A stretch of DNA of 32,021 nt from Acidimicrobiaceae bacterium (lineage in GTDB: Bacteria; Actinomycetota; Acidimicrobiia; Acidimicrobiales; MedAcidi-G1), in assembly GCA_002726315.1 (NCBI GenBank), contig PBSS01000007.1:1-32021 (forward strand). The letters run 5' to 3'. The position numbers and the translations under genes were made by a program. This document shows positions 1-7,900 of the stretch, piece by piece. The first letter of the stretch is position 1. The number at the start of each line of letters is the position of its first letter. The notes beneath the pieces are model-generated. The model searched no databases and was not told the DNA's origin. It saw only the letters and a program-made list of their open reading frames with translations.

Positions 1-18
1 TCTGTCAGGGAGCTCGCT

Positions 19-95
19 GGCGACGTAGCTCAGTTGGTGAGAGCGCTCGACTCATAATCGAGAGGTCGACAGTTCGAATCTGTCCGTCGCTACCA
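19..95 (+). tRNA. tRNA-Met (CAU), elongator type
   Basis: A complete 77-nt cloverleaf is visible. The acceptor stem is GGCGACG/CGTCGCT, the D stem GCTC/GAGC, the anticodon stem CTCGA/TCGAG with loop CTCATAA (anticodon CAU), and the T stem GACAG/CTGTC around TTCGAAT. The discriminator is A and CCA is encoded. The anticodon stem lacks the three G:C pairs of initiator tRNA, so this is not tRNA-fMet. A CAU tRNA-Ile2, modified to lysidine, cannot be excluded by eye. Synteny with the tRNA-Met located before rpmG in other actinobacteria favours elongator Met. The first acceptor pair is G1:U72 rather than G:C. Confidence 0.93.
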
Positions 96-165
96 GCCAG
101 AAAAGCGACCTGGCTCACTGAAAAGACCAGTGGGCCACCAATAGACCCGGAAGTGAGAAATCGTC

Positions 166-327
166 ATGGCATCCGATAAGCGAGTACAGGTAACCCTGGA
201 GTGCCAGGAGTGCAAGCGTCGCAACTACATCACCACCAAGTCGAAGGCGAACACGCGCGAGCGGATCGAACTCAAGAAGTACTGCCGGTGGTGCCGCTCA
301 CATATTGATCACAAGGAAACCCGCTGA
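166..327 (+). CDS. rpmG: 50S ribosomal protein bL33
   Basis: This 53-residue ORF, too short for the ORF track, encodes bL33, a small protein of the large subunit near the E site. It starts [16 protein letters not shown] and ends SHIDHKETR. Two CxxC pairs, CQEC and CRWC, are intact, so this is the zinc-binding (C+) form. Length matches the family (about 50-55 aa). The ATG lies about 70 nt after the tRNA-Met, with a weak purine-rich GAAGTGAGAAA stretch upstream. Its position between tRNA-Met and tRNA-Trp ahead of secE matches the second rpmG copy of other actinobacteria, although the mycobacterial had genes found there are absent. Confidence 0.95.
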   Translation: MASDKRVQVTLECQECKRRNYITTKSKANTRERIELKKYCRWCRSHIDHKETR

Positions 328-462
328 CCACTTGCGGGCCTAGCCCCACAAGCAAAGGTGTTCGTGGACACTCTTTTCCCTGCGGGATCGGATCAGGTCG
401 GCTGGTATCCTGCCGCCGGATCCGCCCTCCGACTCCGACGCTGAGCCCGAGGTCGGGAACAC
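328..462 (+). other. Intergenic spacer rpmG to tRNA-Trp
   Basis: There is no gene in this 135-nt spacer. A short inverted repeat, CCCGC/GCGGG (320-324 and 334-338), straddles the rpmG stop. TGGTATCCT (403-411) resembles an extended -10 element and lies about 50 nt before the tRNA-Trp, but no matching -35 hexamer is evident. Promoter assignment is weak. Confidence 0.25.
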
Positions 463-535
463 AGGGCAGTGGCTCAATTGGTAGAGCACCGGTCTCCAAA
501 ACCGGCGGTTGGGGGTTCGAGTCCCTCCTGCCCTG
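463..535 (+). tRNA. tRNA-Trp (CCA)
   Basis: A complete 73-nt cloverleaf is visible. The acceptor is AGGGCAG/CTGCCCT, the D stem GCTC/GAGC, the anticodon stem CCGGT/ACCGG with loop CTCCAAA (anticodon CCA), and the T stem GGGGG/CCCTC around TTCGAGT. The discriminator is G. CCA is not encoded (the next bases are CAA), unlike the tRNA-Met upstream, so tRNA nucleotidyltransferase must add it. Location just before secE-nusG is the typical actinobacterial arrangement. Confidence 0.97.
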
Positions 536-538
536 CAA

Positions 539-570
539 GGCCAGTCGGTTGTACCACCGATCGGTTGGCC
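539..570 (+). other. Hairpin downstream of tRNA-Trp
   Basis: An interrupted stem is formed by GGCCA (539-543) with TGGCC (566-570), and TCGGT (545-549) with ACCGA (556-560), separated by a five-base bulge on the 3' side. It begins four bases after the tRNA. No T-run follows, so it may act in tRNA 3' processing or as a weak pause site rather than as a terminator. Confidence 0.35.
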
Positions 571-667
571 GCCCGGATAGTCGATCAACATGTCCATCAA
601 GGGCGCGCGGCGATTTAGACCCCGTTAGCCTGATCCACCCACCGCTATTTCAATTTGAGGCCTGTCC

Positions 668-964
668 ATGTCGATGAACCGCGAGCAGAAGAGACTCCTG
701 CAGCGCCAGGGTGAGGTTGACGCCGACGGCGAGCCGATCCGCCAGCGCCGCGAGCAGTCGGCGCGCCAGCCCGAGGATAGGACCGGGGTCGCCCAGTTCT
801 CCCGCGAGGTTAGGGCAGAACTCCGCAAGGTCGCATGGCCCTCGCGTGCCGAGACTGCCAACTACGCAACGGTTGTGGTCGTAACCATCATCGCCGTGAC
901 CACCATCGTGGCAGGCCTTGACTGGGTCTTTTCCAATTCCGTACTCAACCTGTTTGACATCTGA
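668..964 (+). CDS. secE: Preprotein translocase subunit SecE
   Basis: SecE is the small clamp subunit of the SecYEG protein-conducting channel in the inner membrane. The 98-aa product has a charged N-terminal half and the conserved amphipathic segment RAELRKVAWPSRAE (residues 49-62). A single membrane span follows at about residues 66-88, giving the one-TM form usual outside enterobacteria. The chosen ATG follows GAGG at 657-660; an in-frame ATG at 674 is a second possibility. The stop overlaps the nusG start by one base (TGATG), indicating translational coupling. secE followed by nusG is nearly universal in bacteria. Confidence 0.96.
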   Translation: MSMNREQKRLLQRQGEVDADGEPIRQRREQSARQPEDRTGVAQFSREVRAELRKVAWPSRAETANYATVVVVTIIAVTTIVAGLDWVFSNSVLNLFDI

Positions 965-1794
965 TGAGCACTACAGAAGAGACCGAGACACCTGTCACTC
1001 CTGCTGACCTGCTCCCGACTGGGGGCCTTGTTGGCTCGGAGGTTGATGCTGTCGATGAAACAGAGGACGATGGCGCAACCGAACCGACGCCTGCCGACCT
1101 CCTGCCTGTCGGCAACCTCGCTGATGAAACCGAGGTCGTTGTAGAGGCCGCCGTGGAGGGTCAGGTCGCTGATGTTGAGGTATTCGATGAGGATGCCCTC
1201 CTCGATCCAGACGACAGTGAGGACGGACCGAAGCCGGAGAGCGCGTATGACCGACCAGGCAACTGGTTCGTGGTCCACACCCAGTCCGGTTATGAGAACA
1301 AGGTTTGTAAGAACCTCCAAGCTCGCACGGAATCGATGAACTTGGAGGACCGCATTCTAGAGATCGTCATCCCAATGGAAGACGTCGTCGAATTCAAGAA
1401 TGGCAAGAAGGTCACAGTCGCCAAGAAGATGTTCCCGGGCTACCTGCTGGTGCGTTGCTACCTTGATGATGCCAGTTGGGCAGCGATTCGTGACACACCA
1501 GGCATCGTCAATTTTGTCGGTGCCGGTGGTAAACCATCCCGTTTGAGTCGTCGTGAGATCGAGACCTTCCTGCCGACAGCAGACGATACGGCCGCTGAGG
1601 CACCGGTCAAGGCAAAGGCCAGATTGGGTTTCGACACGGGCGACACCGTAAGGGTGAAGGAAGGCCCCTTCGCAGACTTTTCGGGTGAGATTATTGAGAT
1701 AAATATCGACCAACTGAAGGTCAAGGTGCTGGTCAATATCTTTGGACGGGAAACCCCGGTAGAACTGGACTTCTCACAGGTGGCACAACTCTGA
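964..1794 (+). CDS. nusG: Transcription elongation factor NusG with acidic N-terminal extension
   Basis: NusG binds the RNA polymerase clamp through its NGN domain. Its KOW domain contacts Rho or ribosomal protein S10. Here the NGN domain starts near residue 100 (NWFVVHTQSGYENKV) and includes MFPGYLLVR; the KOW domain begins near residue 218 (GDTVRVKEGPFADFSGEI). Length is 276 aa against about 180 in E. coli. The excess is an N-terminal extension of about 98 acidic, probably disordered residues. Acidic N-terminal extensions are known in actinobacterial NusG, but this one contains the motif PADLLPxGxL twice, exactly 30 residues apart (12-22 and 42-52). The ATG overlaps the secE stop by one base. 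Confidence 0.96.
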   Translation: MSTTEETETPVTPADLLPTGGLVGSEVDAVDETEDDGATEPTPADLLPVGNLADETEVVVEAAVEGQVADVEVFDEDALLDPDDSEDGPKPESAYDRPGNWFVVHTQSGYENKVCKNLQARTESMNLEDRILEIVIPMEDVVEFKNGKKVTVAKKMFPGYLLVRCYLDDASWAAIRDTPGIVNFVGAGGKPSRLSRREIETFLPTADDTAAEAPVKAKARLGFDTGDTVRVKEGPFADFSGEIIEINIDQLKVKVLVNIFGRETPVELDFSQVAQL

Positions 1795-1900
1795 GCAACT
1801 GAACCTTCTTCGGCCACCAAGATGTGCCCGGAGCCAAGGTTGCCAATCATCTGACCCACCACCAGACTTGATCGTTACCCACGGTCGCTGAATAGGCCCC

Positions 1901-1947
1901 ACTACTGACTACTGACTACTGACTACTGACTACTGACTACTGACTAC
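1901..1947 (+). repeat. 7-bp tandem repeat (ACTACTG)n before rplK
   Basis: Six perfect copies of ACTACTG (1901-1942) are followed by a partial ACTAC (1943-1947), ending 11 bases before the rplK start codon. Because the unit length is not a multiple of three and contains TGA, the array places stop codons in all three forward frames. The complement contains TAG and closes the three reverse frames too. The array sits in the 5' untranslated region of rplK, between the nusG stop and the ribosome-binding site. It is the only perfect short tandem array I see in the window. Confidence 0.97.
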
Positions 1948-1958
1948 GAGTAAGAGAC

Positions 1959-2384
1959 ATGGCAAAGAAGAAGGCAATGGCGATCGTAAAGATCCAGATC
2001 CCTGCTGGGCAGGCATCGCCTGCACCGCCGGTCGGAACAGCACTTGGTCCCCACGGTGTGGCAATCATGGATTTCTGTAAGGAGTACAACGCCAAGACTG
2101 AGGACAAGCGCGGCCAGATCGTTCCTGTCGAGATCACGATCTACGAGGATCGTTCCTTCACCTTTATCACTAAGACTCCACCCACTTCTTTTCTCATCAG
2201 GCAGGCCGCAAAGTTGGACAAGGCTGCCGAGAATCCAGGTCGTGAAGTTGCCGGATCCATTTCGTGGGCCCAGGTTGAGGAGATCGCACATGCCAAGATG
2301 CCCGACCTCAACGCCATCGACATAGAGGGGGCCAAACTGCAGGTTGCAGGCACTGCCCGCAGTATGGGGATAGAGGTTGCCTGA
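1959..2384 (+). CDS. rplK: 50S ribosomal protein uL11
   Basis: uL11 forms the GTPase-associated centre with its 23S rRNA segment and supports factor binding and the stringent response. The 141-aa length is typical. The N-terminal domain contains the proline-rich segment [20 protein letters not shown], which in the family contacts thiostrepton-class drugs. The C-terminal rRNA-binding domain ends [20 protein letters not shown]. The ATG follows GAGTAAGAGAC. The tandem repeat ends only 11 bases upstream, so ribosome loading on this gene could be sensitive to repeat length. Confidence 0.98.
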   Translation: MAKKKAMAIVKIQIPAGQASPAPPVGTALGPHGVAIMDFCKEYNAKTEDKRGQIVPVEITIYEDRSFTFITKTPPTSFLIRQAAKLDKAAENPGREVAGSISWAQVEEIAHAKMPDLNAIDIEGAKLQVAGTARSMGIEVA

Positions 2385-2406
2385 CCCGAATAATGATCAA
2401 ATGGCT

Positions 2407-2425
2407 ACCACCTAGAACTGGTGGT
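2407..2425 (+). promoter_or_regulatory. Hairpin in rplK-rplA spacer
   Basis: ACCACC (2407-2412) pairs with GGTGGT (2420-2425) around the loop TAGAACT. A second GGGG/CCCC pair brackets ATTACCTCA slightly downstream. The 110-nt rplK-rplA spacer is long compared with other junctions in this cluster. L1 autoregulates this operon in E. coli by binding mRNA, but there the site precedes rplK. Whether this structure binds L1 is unknown. Confidence 0.35.
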
Positions 2426-2494
2426 TCCGGGACAGGGGATTACCTCACCCCGCTGGATGTTGGAGCCAAACTCGAGGGAGCCGGGAGGAACACC

Positions 2495-3208
2495 ATGGCG
2501 AAGCGTGAGCAAAGGACTGGCCGGGGCAAGCGTTACGATGACGCGGCGGCCCGGATAGAGACACAGGAACTCCACTCCGGCACTGATGCACTGGAAATGG
2601 TTAGATCCGTCTACGGCTCTAAGTTCGATGAAAGCATTGACTTGGTTGTGCGACTGGGCGTGGATCCCCGTAAGACTGAGGAAATGGTCCGCGGAACCGT
2701 GGCGCTGCCGTCCGGTACCGGCAAGGACGTCCGTGTCGCTGTCTTCGCCCAGGGCGAAGCGGCATCTTCTGCCCGTGAGGCTGGTGCCGACCACGTGGGG
2801 GCCGACGACCTAGCCACAGAGGTGGAGGGTGGGATGCTGGACTTCGATGTGGCGATTGCGACTCCAGACATGATGGCGACTGTCGGAAAGCTCGGTCGGG
2901 CTCTCGGGCCGCGTGGTCTGATGCCTAACCCCAAGTCCGGAACGGTTACCGATGACGTTGCCAAAGCCGTGGCGGAGTTCAAGGGCGGAAAGGTCGAGTT
3001 CCGGGCTGACAAGCACGGGAATGTCCACCTCCCGATCGGACGAGTTAGTTTTGAGGTCTCAGCCCTCCAGGCCAACATGAAGGCCGCCATTGAGGAGTTG
3101 GAGCGTCTCAGGCCGGCCTCCACTAAGGGCCGTTATCTCAGGAAGGTCTCAGTCTCGTCAACTATGGGACCGGGTGTCAGGATCGATCCTCTCCGGGTTG
3201 TCGACTGA
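2495..3208 (+). CDS. rplA: 50S ribosomal protein uL1
   Basis: uL1 forms the mobile L1 stalk at the E site and represses its own operon in several bacteria. The ORF track begins at 2393, but the start chosen here is the ATG at 2495. It is preceded by GGGAGGAA and gives MAKREQRTGRGKRYDDAAA, matching other L1 N termini. The resulting 237 aa is close to the family length of about 230-235. The L1 signature region GRALGPRGLMPNPKSGTV and the C-terminal segment KGRYLRKVSVSSTMGPGV are present. The 34 residues upstream of this start do not resemble L1. Confidence 0.97.
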   Translation: MAKREQRTGRGKRYDDAAARIETQELHSGTDALEMVRSVYGSKFDESIDLVVRLGVDPRKTEEMVRGTVALPSGTGKDVRVAVFAQGEAASSAREAGADHVGADDLATEVEGGMLDFDVAIATPDMMATVGKLGRALGPRGLMPNPKSGTVTDDVAKAVAEFKGGKVEFRADKHGNVHLPIGRVSFEVSALQANMKAAIEELERLRPASTKGRYLRKVSVSSTMGPGVRIDPLRVVD

Positions 3209-3478
3209 AATCCATTGGAACGCCGAAGGTGGGTCGCGGAGCCCGCAGCGGTACCCTGACCGCCACAACTGACACGCTCACCGAAGACCTCCGGGTTGTG
3301 TGGCCATGCTGCACAGAACGCGCCTACCGGCCGCCCGAGCAGGCGAGTCTCCTGATCGGCTCCAGGCTATGTCTGGACTGGGTCATCGGTGTACGTCCGG
3401 CATAGCAGATTAAAGACGTACATGGGAGGCCGGGGTAACCGGCAGCCCCTGACCCGAGGAAACCCAGGAGGTAGGAGC
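3209..3478 (+). promoter_or_regulatory. Putative L10 (rplJ) leader region
   Basis: This 270-nt spacer holds no convincing gene and several strong inverted repeats. GTACGTC (3391-3397) pairs with GACGTAC (3415-3421), extendable by one A:T and one G:U pair. GCCGG (3429-3433) pairs with CCGGC (3439-3443) over a five-base loop. GCGGT and ACCGC pair near 3247-3262. Many bacteria carry a structured L10 leader here that binds the L10-L12 complex and controls rplJL. Position and structure fit, but I cannot confirm the kink-turn consensus by eye. A promoter may also lie here. Confidence 0.5.
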
Positions 3479-4291
3479 GTGGAGAATCCCCGCCCCGACA
3501 AGGTTGCTGTTGTAGACGAGGTCCGCGAGCGACTCTCCAACACTGAAGCTGCCGTACTTACCGAGTACAGGGGTCTTGATGTACCAGCCCTAGCTGAGCT
3601 GCGCGCTGCTCTACGTGCCGCAGGTGGAGATTACAAGGTCTACAAGAACACCCTTGTGAGGCTGGCAGTCAGTGAGTTGGACTTAGAGATAGACGACCTG
3701 CTAACTGGTCCGACAGCCATCGCCCTGGTAGCTGATCGACCTGATGGTTCGCCTGGTGATGCTGTATCCATGGCAAAGGCGTTGGACTCATTTGCCAAGG
3801 AACATGAGGCCCTAGTCATCAAGGGTGGCTTGTTGGATTCACAGCGGTTGAGTATCGAACAGGTCTTGGCCTTGGCCAAGATCGCACCGCGTGAGGTCCT
3901 ACTTGCACAACTTGCAGGTGCTATGGCCGCTCCGATACAGCAGTTCGCAGGCCTACTCAATGCCCTTCCACAGAACTTGGCTTACGCACTCAAGGCGCTG
4001 ATCGACCAGCATGGTGGTCCAGCGTCGTTAGCCGAAGACGATGCTTCTGATGAGGCACCGGTCGATGAAACTGATGTTGACGCTGTCGTTGATGAGGCGT
4101 CAGCCGATGACAATGAGGCCCCTGCTGAAGAGGCAGAAGCCGACACCGAGACGGCTGCGGCCGATGACAATGAGGCCCCTGCTGAAGAGGCAGAAGCCGA
4201 GACGGCTGCGGCCGATGACAATGAGGCCCCTGCTGAAGAGGCAGAAGCCGACACCGAGACGGCTGCGGCCGACGATACCGAGGAGGCCTAA
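3479..4291 (+). CDS. rplJ: 50S ribosomal protein uL10 with acidic repeat tail
   Basis: uL10 anchors the L7/L12 stalk to the GTPase-associated centre. The start chosen is the GTG at 3479, preceded by AGGAGGTAGGAGC and giving [19 protein letters not shown]; the ORF track's upstream start lies in the leader. The ribosome-binding core ([31 protein letters not shown]) and the helix that binds L12 dimers (near [20 protein letters not shown]) end around residue 183. Length is 270 aa against about 170-180 normally. The remaining 87 residues are an Asp/Glu/Ala-rich tail with three near-identical repeats. rplL follows after two bases. Confidence 0.96.
   Translation: MENPRPDKVAVVDEVRERLSNTEAAVLTEYRGLDVPALAELRAALRAAGGDYKVYKNTLVRLAVSELDLEIDDLLTGPTAIALVADRPDGSPGDAVSMAKALDSFAKEHEALVIKGGLLDSQRLSIEQVLALAKIAPREVLLAQLAGAMAAPIQQFAGLLNALPQNLAYALKALIDQHGGPASLAEDDASDEAPVDETDVDAVVDEASADDNEAPAEEAEADTETAAADDNEAPAEEAEAETAAADDNEAPAEEAEADTETAAADDTEEA
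4103..4267 (+). repeat. Coding tandem repeat in rplJ tail
   Basis: Three in-frame units lie at 4103-4159 (57 nt), 4160-4210 (51 nt) and 4211-4267 (57 nt). Units 1 and 3 encode [19 protein letters not shown] and appear identical in DNA. Unit 2 lacks two codons (AD/TE region) but is otherwise the same. The lack of synonymous drift implies recent duplication or ongoing homogenisation. The array covers residues 209-263 of L10. Confidence 0.97.
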
Positions 4292-4293
4292 TC

Positions 4294-4665
4294 ATGGCAA
4301 CCAAAGAAGAGATACTGGACGCCATCGCTGAGATGAGTGTCTTGGAGTTGAGTGAATTACTGACCGACTTCGAGGAGAAGTTCGGTGTTACAGCTGCTGC
4401 TCCCGTGGTAGCTGCAGCAGCAGCAGCCCCCGCTGAAGAGGCAGAAGAGGAACAGGACTCTTTCGACGTCGTCCTTGCCGATTCTGGTGACAAGAAGATT
4501 CAGGTGATTAAGGAGGTCAGGGCACTGACCAACCTTGGTCTCAAGGACGCCAAGGAACTTGTAGACGGTGCACCTAACAACGTGATGGAGGGAGTGTCCA
4601 AGGAAGACGCCGAGAAGGCCAAGGATTCCCTCGAGGCAGCTGGAGCGACCATCGAACTCAAGTAG
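4294..4665 (+). CDS. rplL: 50S ribosomal protein bL12 (L7/L12)
   Basis: bL12 dimers form the flexible stalk that recruits translational GTPases. The 123-aa product has the N-terminal dimerisation helix pair ([20 protein letters not shown]), an alanine-rich hinge ([17 protein letters not shown], about residues 38-54) and the C-terminal factor-binding domain ([25 protein letters not shown]). Length is normal. It follows rplJ by two bases, so translation is coupled. The hinge DNA GCCCCCGCTGAAGAGGCAGA (start of a 22-nt word at 4426-4447) is nearly identical to part of each rplJ repeat. A strong hairpin follows the stop. Confidence 0.98.
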   Translation: MATKEEILDAIAEMSVLELSELLTDFEEKFGVTAAAPVVAAAAAAPAEEAEEEQDSFDVVLADSGDKKIQVIKEVRALTNLGLKDAKELVDGAPNNVMEGVSKEDAEKAKDSLEAAGATIELK

Positions 4666-4685
4666 TGACAAGAAGCCGTTGTGCA

Positions 4686-4726
4686 CGATGCCCCCCCGGC
4701 TCGCCCGGGGGGGCATCGGTTGTTTT
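4686..4726 (+). terminator. Rho-independent terminator/attenuator between rplL and rpoB
   Basis: A perfect 14-bp stem is formed by CGATGCCCCCCCGG (4686-4699) and CCGGGGGGGCATCG (4705-4718) with a five-base loop. It is followed by GTTGTTTT. It lies 20 bases after the rplL stop. In E. coli an attenuator at this position lets only a fraction of transcripts enter rpoBC; this hairpin may do the same or end the rplJL unit. Confidence 0.9.
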
Positions 4727-4977
4727 GGGGCATTCCGGCAATGGCGATGTGGAACCTTGACCGGAGGATCCAGATTCCCTAGCCTTACGACTAGAAGGCG
4801 TCGCGCCTTGGCGCATTATTCCCGTGTCGATGAGGGCCTCGGGGTTGCGGAGCCCTGCGCGGCCGTATTATGATCCTCCGTTGCCGTGCTTGCGCCTGTC
4901 TCTCGGTCCTTTTTCGGATCGTTGGTAGTCGTTGTCCGGCTTGCCCCTCGTCCGTAAACCCTGGCCAGGAGTTCTAG
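4727..4977 (+). promoter_or_regulatory. rpoB upstream region with candidate promoters
   Basis: The full rplL-rpoB gap is 312 nt and holds no credible gene. After the terminator, TTGACC (4757-4762) lies 17 bases before TAGCCT (4780-4785), a plausible -35/-10 pair with a weak -10. A second candidate is TATTAT (4866-4871), a good -10, with TTGCGG (4845-4850) only 15 bases upstream. A hairpin AAGGCG/CGCCTT (4795-4809) lies between them. AGGAG at 4967-4971 serves as the rpoB ribosome-binding site. Promoter calls are by eye. Confidence 0.4.
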
Positions 4978-7900
4978 GTGTCTGCTCGCCCCCTTGTCCG
5001 GGAACGTTATTCATTCGGATCTCTCGAAGAAGTTCGGGAGATGCCCAACCTGATCGCGATCCAAAGGGATTCGTTCCAATGGTTCCTCGATCAGGGTATT
5101 GCCGATACGTTCCGCGATCTCAGTCCGATCACCGATTTCAGTGAGACTCTCTCTCTCGAGTTGGAGTTTGACCCCAAAGACGAAGACCTCCGGCCAGTGC
5201 CGAAGTTCACCGTTGAAGAGTGTCGTGAAAAGGACATGACCTATTCGGCCCCGATGTTTGTCCGGGCCCGTTTCATGAACTCCAACACCGGAGAAATTAA
5301 GGAACAGACCGTATTCATGGGTGACTTCCCCGTGATGACCGACAAGGGCACCTTCATCATCAACGGCACGGAACGCGTTGTGGTTTCTCAACTTGTCCGT
5401 TCACCGGGAGTAATCTTCCAGCCGGGCGAGAGATACCGCCTAAGGAATCTCTCAAAGCACCAGCTGGTGACGGGAACTATCCATCCGTACCGTGGTGAGT
5501 GGATCGAGTTCGATGTAGAGCAGAAGCCCGGCAAGGACGTGACTGCCGGAACAAGGGTTGCTCGGAAGCGCAGGCTCTCGATGTTCGTGTTGCTCCGGGC
5601 TCTCGGTTATGACGAGGAGAACCATCCCGGTTTCCTCGAGCGCTTGGTAGGCCACTTCGACTACTTGGAGGGCCAGTGGGAAAAGGATCGGCTACCCGAG
5701 GGTTGGGAAGCCGCTGTCGAAGCTAATGAGCGCAAGGCACCACAGGACGAAGCCCTGCTTGAGATCTACAAGCGTGTGCGTCCGGGTGAACCACCGTCAC
5801 TTGAGGCAGCACGTGCCTACGTTCGCAACGCCTTTTTTGAGTCCCGTCGCTATGACCTCTCAAGGGTTGGCCGCTACAAGCTGAATCGCAAGCTTGGTCC
5901 AGAGATCGAGCGCTGTGAGGAACTCTTTGGCATTGAGTTGGAGAGGCCTGATCCGGATCAGTCGGTACTCAGTCGCTCAGAGGTGCTCGCCACATGTACT
6001 TACTTACTGCACCTTGCGAAGGGAGAACCGGGCTATCGCCTAGATGATCAGGACCATTTTGCTAACCGTCGCATCCGTTCGGTCGGTGAGTTGATTCAGA
6101 ACCAGGTGAGAATTGGCCTGTCCCGCATGGAGAGGGTTGTGCGCGAGCGCATGACAACCCAAGACGTAGAGGCCATCACTCCTCAGACCCTGATCAACAT
6201 CCGGCCTGTTGTGGCAGCTATCAAGGAATTCTTCGGTACGAGCCAACTCTCTCAGTTCATGGATCAGGTGAATCCGCTATCGGGCCTAACCCACCGTCGT
6301 CGGCTTTCAGCACTCGGTCCTGGAGGCTTGTCGCGAGAGAGGGCGGGCTTCGAGGTCCGTGACGTTCACTTTTCCCACTATGGACGGATGTGTCCGATCG
6401 AAACGCCCGAAGGCCCCAACATTGGCCTTATCGGTGGTCTTGCCACCTATGGCCAGATCAACGTTTTCGGCTTCATCGAATCGCCCTACAGGATTGTCAA
6501 GAAAGGCAAGGTCACCGACGAGATTGTCTACCTAGCCGCTGATGAAGAGGAGGAGTACGTGGTGGCACAGGCCAACGCTCCCCTCAACTCCAACGGCACC
6601 TTCGCCAACCAGCGGGTCTTGGTGCGTCGTTCGCCTCAAGCGGCTTCCCTTCAGGATCTCCGCCTCCAGTTGGAACAGGATGTCTTCTTTGGTTCAACGA
6701 CAGAGATTTCCTACGTTCCGCCCGAGGAGGTCCAGTTGATGGACGTCTCTCCGAAGCAGATCGTGTCGGTGGCGACAGCCCTGATCCCGTTCCTCGAGCA
6801 CGACGATGCGAATAGGGCCCTAATGGGTGCCAATATGCAGCGCCAAGCAGTGCCGCTCATTCGATCCGAGGCCCCCTACATCGGTACTGGCATTGAAGCC
6901 CGTGCAGCCAGGGATGCTGCACATATGGTCCTTGCCAATGCTGCCGGTACGGTCACGGAGGTCGACGGCGACTCGATAACTGTCGACTACGGCAAGGGTG
7001 GAATCGTCACGCACGACCTGTCCAAGTTCGAGCGTTCAAACCAAGACACTTGCATCAACCATAAGAGCAGGGTTGTCCCGGGCCAGAAGATCAAGAGGGA
7101 CGAGTTGCTGGCCGACTCATCCTCAACCGACGGCGGTGAGTTGGCCTTGGGCAAGAATCTCCTCGTGGCGTTCATGTCATGGGAGGGCTACAACTTCGAG
7201 GATGCCATCATCCTTTCTGAGAGGTTGGTGAAAGACGACGTTCTCACGTCGATCCACATCCATGAGCATGAGATCGATGCCCGTGATACCAAGTTGGGCC
7301 CTGAGGAGATTACGCGAGACATTCCGAACCTGTCTGACGAGATTTTGGCTGACCTTGACGATCTGGGCATCGTGAGAGTTGGCGCCGATGTGTCACCCGG
7401 TGATGTCCTTGTCGGAAAGGTCACTCCTAAGGGTGAGACAGAGTTGACTCCCGAAGAACGGCTCCTTCGGGCAATCTTTGGTGAGAAGGCCCGCGAGGTC
7501 CGTGACACGTCACTCAAGGTGCCTCACGGCGAAACCGGCAAGGTCATCGATGTCAAGGTGTTCAATCGCGACGATGGCGACGAACTCCCACCCGGTGTCA
7601 ACCAGCTGGTCCGGGTATACGTAGCCCAGAAGCGTAAGATCAGCGTTGGCGACAAGTTGGCCGGTAGGCACGGCAACAAGGGTGTTATCTCTAGGATTCT
7701 TCCCGTTGAGGATCTTCCATACTTGGCAGACGGCACCCCTGTCGACATCATCTTGAATCCCCTTGGTGTTCCTTCCCGAATGAACGTAGGCCAGGTACTT
7801 GAGGCCCATCTCGGTTACTGCGCTAGGTGGGGTTGGGAGGTCAACGGTGAGACCGTTGGTGTTGAGCCCGTCAGCGGGATAGAGCGCAAGACGCGTACCT

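Noticed and set aside
272-600. Minus-strand ORFs containing RRDSNPQPPVLETGALPIEP and AGGTRTPNRRFWRPVLYQLS
   Set aside because: These are translations of the reverse complement of the tRNA-Trp gene, a familiar annotation artefact, not proteins.
2393-2494. In-frame upstream start for rplA (MIKWLPPRTGG...)
   Set aside because: The extra 34 residues do not resemble L1, and the ATG at 2495 has a good GGGAGGAA ribosome-binding site.
4103-4267. Possible CRISPR-like array
   Set aside because: The repeats are directly adjacent, in frame and coding, without unique spacers.
3982-4493. Long minus-strand Ser/Ala-rich ORFs opposite rplJ and rplL
   Set aside because: They are the antisense of the acidic repeat and alanine-rich hinge, whose biased codons leave the reverse frames open.
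4679-4873. 64-aa ORF between rplL and rpoB
   Set aside because: It runs through the terminator hairpin and shows no protein-like features.
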